A program made the position numbers and the translations under genes. From contig JBIOXV010000055.1 in the NCBI GenBank assembly GCA_044869805.1, positions 108,484-172,483 on the forward strand: a DNA stretch of 64,000 nt, read 5' to 3'. The notes beneath the pieces are model-generated. The model did not search any database, was not told the DNA's origin, and saw nothing but the letters and a program-made list of their open reading frames with translations. The DNA is from CAWDVR01 sp044869805. GTDB taxonomy: Bacteria; Acidobacteriota; Thermoanaerobaculia; Multivoradales; SZUA-115. Below, one piece after another: positions 57,379 through 64,000 of the stretch. The stretch's first letter is position 1. The number at the start of each line of letters is the position of its first letter.

Positions 57379-58617
57379 TTACTCGTAGCGAAGTGCTTCG
57401 ATGGGGTCGACGGAAGCGGCGCGGTGGGCCGGGTAGAAGCCCGAGGCGAGGCCGACCACGGTGGCGACGCCGGTGGCGAGCACTACCGAGCCCGGGGTCA
57501 CCAGCGTGGACCAGCCGGCCCAGGCCGCCACGCCGCGCGCCAGCCCCACGCCGAGCAGGATGCCGGCGGCGCCGCCGATCAGGCTGATGGTGAAGGCCTC
57601 GACCACGAACTGGAAACGGATGTCGCGCGAACGCGCGCCCACCGCGCGGCGCAGGCCGATCTCGTGCGTGCGCTCGAGCACCGTGGCGAGCAAGATGTTC
57701 ATGATGCCGATGCCCCCGACCAGCAGCGAGATGCCGGCGATCGACGCCATCACGGCATTGAACAGCCGCTGCGTCCGGCGGCTCTGCTCGAGCAGCAGCT
57801 CCGGCACCACCAGCTCGTAGTCCCGCTCGCCGGCGTGCAGGCGGCTGAGCAGTGCCTCGATCTGCGCGGCGGCGTTGCTCGCCGAGCGGCCTTCGTAGAG
57901 CCGCACCACCAGCTCGTCGACCGGCGAGGCCAGGGCATCGAGATCGAACTTGCGCGCCGCGGTCGAGGCCGGCACGAAGATCTCCTGCGCCGAGGAGCCG
58001 ATCGCCACCCCCTGGAAAGAGTCGGCTCCCCCACCGCCCGCCTCGGCGACGCCGATCACCTCGAGCCAGACATCGTTGACCTTGAGGTCCTGGCCCACCG
58101 CCGGGCCGTAGCCGAAGAGGTCGCGCCGCACGCCGGCCCCCAACACGCACACCTGGGCGTGGGTGGCCTCGTCGCGGGGGTCGTGGAAGCGGCCTTCGGC
58201 GAGCCTCACTCCGGCGACGCGGGGGTAGTCCGGCGACACGCCGAACACCTTGGCCTCCGACCGCCCGGCCGCCGAGCGCACCTTGTAGGGCTCGACCTTG
58301 ATGCGCGGCACCACCCGCTCGACCTCGGGCAGGGCGGCGGAGATCGCCGCCGCGTCGCGCTCCGACACGCCGAGCGACTTGGCCCTCACCCGCTCGGCCT
58401 CCTCGCTCTTCAGGTCCTTGGCCCGCACCAGCACCTGCGACAGGCCGAGGCGCTCGATCAGCGCCAGGGCCTGACGCTCGGCGCCGGCGCCGATGGCGAG
58501 CATGGCGATCACCGCGCCGACGCCGAAGATCATGCCGAGCATGGTCAGCAGCGAGCGCAGCTTGTGCGCCGCCAGATCCTGGAGCGCGGTCGAGACCGCC
58601 TCGCCGGGGCTCATCAT
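57379..58617 (-). CDS. MacB-like ABC transporter permease
   Basis: A 412-residue MacB/FtsX-type permease: N-terminal helix (about 21-48), a long periplasmic domain (50-285) with a MacB-like fold, then three helices (about 288-310, 330-355, 370-395) and the C-terminal FYPAHRAASVDPIEALRYE signature of this family. ATG at 58617 overlaps the adaptor gene as ATGATGA. The usual ATPase (MacB N-terminal domain or LolD-like) is not adjacent, so energy must come from elsewhere. Fourth and last of the efflux operon. Confidence 0.92.
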   Translation of the reverse strand: MMSPGEAVSTALQDLAAHKLRSLLTMLGMIFGVGAVIAMLAIGAGAERQALALIERLGLSQVLVRAKDLKSEEAERVRAKSLGVSERDAAAISAALPEVERVVPRIKVEPYKVRSAAGRSEAKVFGVSPDYPRVAGVRLAEGRFHDPRDEATHAQVCVLGAGVRRDLFGYGPAVGQDLKVNDVWLEVIGVAEAGGGGADSFQGVAIGSSAQEIFVPASTAARKFDLDALASPVDELVVRLYEGRSASNAAAQIEALLSRLHAGERDYELVVPELLLEQSRRTQRLFNAVMASIAGISLLVGGIGIMNILLATVLERTHEIGLRRAVGARSRDIRFQFVVEAFTISLIGGAAGILLGVGLARGVAAWAGWSTLVTPGSVVLATGVATVVGLASGFYPAHRAASVDPIEALRYE

Positions 58618-59948
58618 GGGCGCACCACCACCCGCCGTGCCGGCCCGCGGGCGGCGCCTGACGCGGCCGGGCCGGCCGGCGCTTCGGTGGGCTCGGCGGT
58701 CACCGCCGGCGGCTCCGCGCCCCGGCGCTCGGGATCGACCAGGGCGATGACGTCGCCTTCCGCCAGGCCGGAGGCGATCACTACCCGCCCCGGCGCGGCC
58801 GGGCCCAGCGTCACCTCCACCGGCTCGAAGGCGCCGTCCCGCGAGCGATAGACCACCGGGCGGCCGGCGCGCTCGAAGAGCGCCTGGCGCGGCACCGACA
58901 GCACGCCCGTCGCCGTCTCCAGCTCGAGCTCGGCGCGCACCCGCTGGCCGGGGGTCATCAGCGCCGGGTCGGTGCGCTCCAGGGCCAGGGTGACCGTGAA
59001 GTACTGCACCGGCGACCCCTGGATGCGCGGCTGGGCGATCTTTCCCACCCGCTCGACGGTGGCGGCGAACCGATGCTCGGAATGCGCTTCGACCACCACC
59101 TGAGCCGGCTTGCCCGCCGCCAGGCCGCCGGCATCCGCCTCCAGCACGTAGACCTCGGCCGCCATCTTCTCCAGGCGCGGGATCTCGGCGATGGTCTGCC
59201 CCGGCCAAAGGCTGTCGCCCACCTGGGGAAGCTCGCCTCTCCAGCCGCGCTCCAACATCAGGATGCCGTCGAAGGGCGCGGTCACGGTGAGCGCGGCGAG
59301 GCCCGCGCTGGTGCGATCGAGCTCGAGCTCGCTACGCCGGCGTTTGAGTGCCAGGAGCTCGCCCTCCAGCCGCGTCATGCGGCCTTGGGTCTGGGCCGAC
59401 CGCTCGGCGTGCTCGAGGCGCAGGTGGGCCAGGCCGGCGTCGATCTCCGACTCGATGATCTGGCGCCGCGAGTAGATCTCGGGGTCGCGGCTGGCGAACT
59501 CGCCCGCCATCTCGGCCTCGAGGCGCGCCGCCTCGGCATCGCGGCCGAGGTTGCCGAGCGTGGCCTCGTCCGCGGCCCGCTTGCGCTCGATCTCGAGCCG
59601 GCTCCTGGCCAGCTCGTCGGCCGCGGTCAGGCGCTGCTTCTCGAGGTCCGAAGGGTCGAAGCGCAGCACCACGTCGCCCGCCTTGACGGCGCTGCCGTCG
59701 GGCGCCAGCCAGGCGAGGCGGGCGGGGGTGGGCGCGCCCTGCGGCACTACCACCGGCGTCGACTCGACGGCCACCAGGGCGCCGTCGGCGGCCACGGTGC
59801 GCACGAAGTCTTCCCGCGCCACCGTCCAGGTCGGCACCACCGAGGGCGGCCCGCCCGCCCCCAGCGCCCACAGCGCGGCGGCGATCAGAGCCAGGAGCGC
59901 GGCACCGCCGAGCGCCACGCCGAGCGTCCGCCGGGCGCCGTCGCTCAT
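58614..59948 (-). CDS. Membrane-fusion (RND/ABC adaptor) protein 3
   Basis: A 444-residue periplasmic adaptor, HlyD/MacA family. A membrane anchor (about 10-32), biotinyl-lipoyl-like halves (PVVVPQGAPTPARLAWL and LTVTAPFDGILML), a coiled-coil hairpin (about 105-215) and a C-terminal beta-barrel with LERTDPALMTPGQRVRAE are visible. ATG at 59948 overlaps the preceding gene as ATGA. It should pair with the MacB-like permease encoded next. Confidence 0.88.
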   Translation of the reverse strand: MSDGARRTLGVALGGAALLALIAAALWALGAGGPPSVVPTWTVAREDFVRTVAADGALVAVESTPVVVPQGAPTPARLAWLAPDGSAVKAGDVVLRFDPSDLEKQRLTAADELARSRLEIERKRAADEATLGNLGRDAEAARLEAEMAGEFASRDPEIYSRRQIIESEIDAGLAHLRLEHAERSAQTQGRMTRLEGELLALKRRRSELELDRTSAGLAALTVTAPFDGILMLERGWRGELPQVGDSLWPGQTIAEIPRLEKMAAEVYVLEADAGGLAAGKPAQVVVEAHSEHRFAATVERVGKIAQPRIQGSPVQYFTVTLALERTDPALMTPGQRVRAELELETATGVLSVPRQALFERAGRPVVYRSRDGAFEPVEVTLGPAAPGRVVIASGLAEGDVIALVDPERRGAEPPAVTAEPTEAPAGPAASGAARGPARRVVVRP

Positions 59949-61141
59949 GGCCTTCTCACCCGGTCGCCCTGGGCGAGGCCGGACAACACTTCGACCTTGC
60001 CGTCGGCCTGGCGGCCGAGCTCGAGGCGCACCTCTTCCTCGGAGAGCAGCCGGCGGCGCAGCACGCGCGGGCCCTCGGCGGTCATGCCCACCGCCTCGAG
60101 CGGCAGCAGCAGCGCGCCCTCGGCGCGGTCGGTGACCACCTTGCCGCGGAAGCGCATGCCGGGTCGCATGCGGGTCGGGTCGGTCTCGTCGAGGGCCACC
60201 TGCACCTTGACCACCTTCAACGGCTGGCCTTCGCGCCGCCAGGTGATGGCGGCCCCGATCTGCGCTACGCGGCCGTTGTACTCGACGTCCGGGAAGGCGT
60301 CGAGGGTCAGCGACACCGGCTGGCCGAGGGCGACGCGGCCGAGGTCGGTCTCGTCGAGCTCGCCGTCGCCGGTCATCTCGGAGAGGTCCGGGATCTCGAG
60401 CACCACCCGCCCCTGCCACACCGTGTCCCCGACCCGGATCTTGCGCTCGCCGTCGTCGTCCGCGTAGAGCACCGTCCCTCGCCGCGGCGCCGTCACTGTC
60501 AGGCGGCCGATGTCGCGCTCGATCTCGGCGACCCGCGACAGGGCGCGGTCGCGCCTGCCGCGCACCGCCGCCAGCTCCGCCTGCGCCTGCTTGCCGTCGA
60601 GCTCGATCTTGCGCTTTAGGAACTCGACCTCGCGGTCAGCCACCGAATGCTCGATCGATTTCTCGTCCGCCTCCTTCGCCGCCACCAGCTCGGCGGGCAC
60701 CGTGGTGGCGAGCTTCAGGCGCCGCGCCTGCGCCTCGGCCTCGGCCAGGCGCAGGGCGAGGTCGTCGCGCCGGCGCTCGAGCTCGGCGGACTTCTGCGCC
60801 AGCTCGGTCTCCGCCTGCTCGCCGTCGTTGCGGCGCTCGAGGAGCTGGCGCTCGAGCTGCGAGGAATCGAAGGCGAGCACCGGCGTGCCGGCCTCGGCAT
60901 CGGTGCCCTCGGGGGCCAGGAACGAGATCTTGTACTCCCACATGCCTTCGATCAACGGCGGCCCCAGGATCGAGGCCCGCGCCGCCTTGAGCACGCCCGA
61001 GATCTCGGCACCCACCGTGAGGTCGCCGCGGGTGACCGGCACCCAGCCCGCCTCGTTGACCGCCGCGGCACGGCGCGCCACCCAGCCGCCGGCCGCGAGC
61101 AGCGCCAGCGCGGCGACCAGTGCCCCGGCGCGGAGCTTCAC
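59945..61141 (-). CDS. Membrane-fusion protein 2
   Basis: A 398-residue adaptor. GTG at 61141 overlaps the upstream stop as GTGA. Anchor (about 7-28), lipoyl halves (GGWVPVTRGDLTVGAEISGVL; LTVTAPRRGTVLYADD), coiled-coil hairpin (105-195) and barrel with TDPTRMRPGMRFRGKVVTD. It resembles the third adaptor but is a distinct paralogue rather than a recent duplicate. Its exact partner is unclear. Confidence 0.87.
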   Translation of the reverse strand: MKLRAGALVAALALLAAGGWVARRAAAVNEAGWVPVTRGDLTVGAEISGVLKAARASILGPPLIEGMWEYKISFLAPEGTDAEAGTPVLAFDSSQLERQLLERRNDGEQAETELAQKSAELERRRDDLALRLAEAEAQARRLKLATTVPAELVAAKEADEKSIEHSVADREVEFLKRKIELDGKQAQAELAAVRGRRDRALSRVAEIERDIGRLTVTAPRRGTVLYADDDGERKIRVGDTVWQGRVVLEIPDLSEMTGDGELDETDLGRVALGQPVSLTLDAFPDVEYNGRVAQIGAAITWRREGQPLKVVKVQVALDETDPTRMRPGMRFRGKVVTDRAEGALLLPLEAVGMTAEGPRVLRRRLLSEEEVRLELGRQADGKVEVLSGLAQGDRVRRP

Positions 61142-62445
61142 GAGCGGCCTCCCGCCGGCCCGGCCACCGGCGCCAGGCGCGCGCCTTCCTGGAGCCCGCT
61201 CTCGATCACGCACTGGTCGGCGTTGCACGGCCCGAGGGCGACCTCGGCCCAGCCGCCCTCGGCGAGCCGGGCGCGCGGCGGCTCGGCCCGGAAGTCGAGG
61301 CAGGCGCGCGGCGCCACGAGCGCGCCCGGCAGCGGATTGGAGCGCGCCACCGCCTTGACCGACATGCCGGGCCGCAGCCGGCCGGGGTCGAAGCCCCGTC
61401 CGGGCTCGATCGAGACCGCGAAGAAGCGGCGCAGCGACCCCCGGCCGGCCTCGCGCGCCACCGGCGTGATGCTGGTCACGAGGCCATCGAACGGCGCCTC
61501 GGGGTAGGCGTCGACCGTGCACTCGACCGACTGCCCGGCGGCCAGGCGGCCGTGGTCGACGTCGGACAGCGAGGCCCGGACGTTCATCTTCGAGACGTCG
61601 GGGATGGTGGCGATCACCAGGCCGACATAGACGCGGTCCCCTTCCTTGAGCTTCCTCCGCTCCCACGGATGGTCTGCCACCAGCACCACCCCGGCCGCGG
61701 GCGCGGCCACCGAGAGCGACGAGATCGCCGCCTCCGCGGCCTGGATCTCGCGCCGCTGGCTCGCCAGATCGAGCTGGAGCTGGCGAAGCTCGGTGGCGGC
61801 GGCCGCGAGCTCGGCCTTCAGGTCCGCCTCCGCCTTGGCGAGCGCCAGCTCGGCCTTGCGCAGCGCGAGCTGGCGTTCCTCGAATTCGCGCCGTGGGAGG
61901 AGGTCGTCGGGCACGGCTGCCCGCAGGCGTGCCTTGTCGAGGTCGGCGCGGCGCTCCTCGACCGTGAAGCGGGCGTCGGACTCGTCGGCGGCGAGCGCGG
62001 CGCGACGCTGGACGAGCTCCCCGGCCTTGTCGCTCGCCTTCAGCCGCTTGTCCTCGAGCTCGTTGGTGAAGGAGGAGTTGTCGAGCTCGAGCACCCGGTC
62101 GCCGGCTTCGACCCGGGTGCCGTCCTCGACCAGCCAGCGGATCTGCACCTGCCAAGACGGCGTGCGCGGCACGGCGATCTGCACGCCCTGGTCGGCCTTG
62201 AGCTCGCCGGTCAGCACCAGCCGCTCGGCGAAGTCGCCGCGGCGCACGCTCCAGGCGAGCGCGCCGTCGCCGGCAGCCGCCGCGCCGCCGGAGCCCAGGC
62301 CCGCGGCAACGCCCGTGCTGCCCGTGGTGCTCCCTGGGGGCAGCGCGCCGCCGCAGGCCACCGCCATCAGCACCGCGGGCCACAGCAGGTGCCGCGTGGC
62401 CCGGGACTCGCTGGCGATGGCGCGCAGGTCAGACCTCCAGGGCAT
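61138..62445 (-). CDS. Membrane-fusion lipoprotein 1
   Basis: A 435-residue adaptor lipoprotein. ATG at 62445 (a GGAG box upstream) gives a signal with lipobox LMAVAC. The coiled-coil hairpin spans about 115-235, with lipoyl halves GELKADQGVQIAVPRT and LSVAAPAAGVVLVADH, and the barrel has ITPVAREAGRGSLRR and PGRLRPGMSVKAVARS. First gene of the efflux operon, divergent from aceE. Two cysteines near the C-terminus (CNADQC) are unusual. Confidence 0.87.
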   Translation of the reverse strand: MPWRSDLRAIASESRATRHLLWPAVLMAVACGGALPPGSTTGSTGVAAGLGSGGAAAAGDGALAWSVRRGDFAERLVLTGELKADQGVQIAVPRTPSWQVQIRWLVEDGTRVEAGDRVLELDNSSFTNELEDKRLKASDKAGELVQRRAALAADESDARFTVEERRADLDKARLRAAVPDDLLPRREFEERQLALRKAELALAKAEADLKAELAAAATELRQLQLDLASQRREIQAAEAAISSLSVAAPAAGVVLVADHPWERRKLKEGDRVYVGLVIATIPDVSKMNVRASLSDVDHGRLAAGQSVECTVDAYPEAPFDGLVTSITPVAREAGRGSLRRFFAVSIEPGRGFDPGRLRPGMSVKAVARSNPLPGALVAPRACLDFRAEPPRARLAEGGWAEVALGPCNADQCVIESGLQEGARLAPVAGPAGGRS

Positions 62446-62470
62446 GGCTCTGCTCCATCCTACTCCCACC

Positions 62471-62479
62471 TGACATAAT
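62471..62479 (+). promoter_or_regulatory. Candidate extended -10 promoter of aceE
   Basis: TGACATAAT: the TG-n extension followed by CATAAT, 5 of 6 to the -10 consensus, about 65 bases before the ATG at 62544. No clear -35 is needed for this type. Confidence 0.5.
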
Positions 62480-62543
62480 GCCCGTTCCGCGGCCGGGCGA
62501 CCCGCCCCACGCGGCCCCCGAAGACCGCACGGCGAGGACCAAC

Positions 62544-64000
62544 ATGGCTGATGACGCGAAGCGGGTCGACGTCGACCCGGTGGAAACCGAGGAGTGGGTG
62601 CAGGCGCTGGAGGCCGTCATCGAGCGCGACGGCCCGGAGCGCGCCCACTTTCTCATCGAGAGCCTGGTCGAGAAGGCCCGGCGCTCGGGCGCCTACCTGC
62701 CCTACAACGCCACCACGGCGTATCTCAACACCATCCATCCCATGCACGAAGAGAAGCGGCCGGGCGACGCGCCGCTCGAGCGACGCATTAAGAGCCTGGT
62801 GCGCTGGAACGCCATGGCCATGGTGGTGCGCGCCAACCGCGATCACTCCGGCCTGGGCGGCCACATCTCGACCTACCAGTCCGCGGCCACCCTCTACGAG
62901 GTGGGCTTCAACCACTTCTTCCGCGCCCCCAGCGCCAAGCACGGCGGCGACCTGGTCTACCTCCAGGGTCACTCGGCGCCCGGCATCTATGCCCGCGCCT
63001 TCCTCGAAGGGCGGCTCAGCCCGGAGCAGCTCGAGAACTTCCGCCAGGAGGTGGACGGCAAGGGTCTCTCCTCCTACCCGCATCCCTGGCTGATGCGCGA
63101 CTTCTGGCAGTTCGCCACCGTGTCGATGGGCCTCGGGCCCCTGATGGCCATCTACCAGGCCCGCTTCATGAAGTACCTGCACCGCCGCGGCCTGCTCTCC
63201 ACCGAGGGCCGCAAGGTGTGGGCCTTCCTCGGCGACGGCGAGATGGACGAGCCCGAGGCCCTGGGCTCGATCTCGCTCGCGGTGCGCGAGCAGCTCGACA
63301 ACCTGATCTTCGTCATCAACTGCAACCTGCAGCGGCTCGACGGCCCGGTGCGCGGCAACGGCAAGATCATCCAGGAGCTCGAGGCCGCATTCCTCGGCGC
63401 GGGCTGGAACGTGATCAAGGTGATCTGGGGCTACCGCTGGGATCCGCTGCTCGCACGCGACACGGCGGGCCTCCTGCGCAAGCGCATGGAAGAGGCGGTC
63501 GACGGCGAGTACCAGAATTTCAAGGCGAAGGGCGGCGCGTACACCCGCGAGAATTTCTTCGGCAAGTACCCGGAGCTGCTCGAGCTCGTCGCCAACATGT
63601 CGGACGACGAGATCGCGCTGCTGAACCGCGGCGGCCACGATTCGCTCAAGGTCTGGAACGCCTACGCGGCCGCGATGACGCACAAGGGCCGGCCGACCGT
63701 GATCCTTGCCAAGACCGTCAAGGGCTACGGCATGGGCAAGGCGGGCGAGGCCCTGAACGTCACGCACCAGCAGAAGAAGATGGACGAGGAGGCGCTCAAG
63801 GCGTTCCGCGACCGGTTCAACATCCCGGTCAGCGACGAGGAGATCGGCCGCCTGCCGTTCTTCCGCCCGGCCGACGACAGCGCCGAGATGCAGTACCTCA
63901 GGGGCCACCGCAAGGCGCTCGGCGGCTCGCTGCCCGTGCGGCGGACGAATGCACCGGCGCTCACGGTGCCGCCGCTCGCCGCCTTCAAGAGCCTGCTCGA
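62544..64000 (+). CDS. aceE: Pyruvate dehydrogenase E1 component (homodimeric), 5' part
   Basis: The first 485 codons of AceE, running off the window (the full protein is usually near 890 residues). It decarboxylates pyruvate with thiamine diphosphate and acetylates the E2 lipoyl groups. The TPP-binding motif GDGEMDEPE to NCN is present (residues about 230-262), as are YLPYNATTAYLNTIHP (about 52-67), the conserved DHSGLGGHISTYQS (about 95-108) and YLQGHSAPGIYARAF (133-147). GAGGA lies six bases before the ATG. Its divergent neighbour is the efflux operon. Confidence 0.97.
   Translation, partial: MADDAKRVDVDPVETEEWVQALEAVIERDGPERAHFLIESLVEKARRSGAYLPYNATTAYLNTIHPMHEEKRPGDAPLERRIKSLVRWNAMAMVVRANRDHSGLGGHISTYQSAATLYEVGFNHFFRAPSAKHGGDLVYLQGHSAPGIYARAFLEGRLSPEQLENFRQEVDGKGLSSYPHPWLMRDFWQFATVSMGLGPLMAIYQARFMKYLHRRGLLSTEGRKVWAFLGDGEMDEPEALGSISLAVREQLDNLIFVINCNLQRLDGPVRGNGKIIQELEAAFLGAGWNVIKVIWGYRWDPLLARDTAGLLRKRMEEAVDGEYQNFKAKGGAYTRENFFGKYPELLELVANMSDDEIALLNRGGHDSLKVWNAYAAAMTHKGRPTVILAKTVKGYGMGKAGEALNVTHQQKKMDEEALKAFRDRFNIPVSDEEIGRLPFFRPADDSAEMQYLRGHRKALGGSLPVRRTNAPALTVPPLAAFKSLL

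Noticed and set aside
1..64000. CRISPR arrays, rRNA or tRNA genes, insertion-sequence transposases, prophage genes
   Set aside because: No regularly spaced direct repeats, no cloverleaf-like segments and no transposase or phage proteins were recognised by eye.

Overview
The window is very GC-rich, densely coded DNA, mostly in long minus-strand runs whose neighbours overlap by 4 bases (ATGA, GTGA, TTGA). Secreted and lipoprotein genes of poorly known families, a DGFETGDTS-type C-terminal tail on two exported proteins, HAF repeats, a metzincin-type protease and a homodimeric pyruvate dehydrogenase E1 suggest an uncultured environmental bacterium, perhaps Acidobacteriota (Thermoanaerobaculia-like). 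That placement is inference; the sequence contains no rRNA or other decisive marker.

Layout. 0-5.3 kb: a nucleotidyltransferase-like protein, then a minus-strand operon with a secreted alpha/beta hydrolase, an ABC-2 exporter (ATPase and permease), an ECF sigma factor and a four-helix membrane protein that may be its anti-sigma partner. 5.4-18.6 kb: surface and secreted proteins (an RTX-like protein, a 1349-residue carboxypeptidase-regulatory-repeat protein, a GDSL-LamG hydrolase, an Ig/PKD-like protein and two lipoproteins) around a flotillin-NfeD pair. 18.7-30.3 kb: a minus-strand run with lgt, the two subunits of a hydantoinase/5-oxoprolinase split by a TetR regulator, a hydrolase and a coiled-coil protein, then a TPR/transglutaminase-like lipoprotein, a DUF4126 protein, murJ, a membrane protein and a DUF2085 protein. 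30.5-37.8 kb: a small cytosolic protein; an overlapping operon of MscS-type channel, zinc metalloprotease and glutaminyl cyclase; a Tat-like membrane protein. 37.9-49.6 kb: an accessory-looking stretch with a tyrosinase-like/von Willebrand A fusion, a lipoprotein, a giant NtrY-like histidine kinase and hutU, punctuated by four palindromic elements. 49.7-57.3 kb: a vapBC toxin-antitoxin pair, a membrane-embedded amidohydrolase, DinB, a HAF-repeat protein, an AraC regulator and an FHA/AAA+ regulator lacking key sigma-54-activator residues. 57.4-62.4 kb: three successive membrane-fusion proteins and a MacB-like permease, with no ATPase. 62.5 kb to the end: the 5' part of aceE.

Most notable: the tyrosinase-VWA fusion bracketed by two related palindromes (one with perfect attC-type core motifs); a 168-bp palindrome with a 5-bp flanking direct repeat and a second unrelated large palindrome near hutU; the degenerate enhancer-binding protein; and an amidohydrolase barrel interrupted by four predicted membrane helices. 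Coordinates of starts were corrected by ribosome-binding sites and gene overlaps; no database search could be run.
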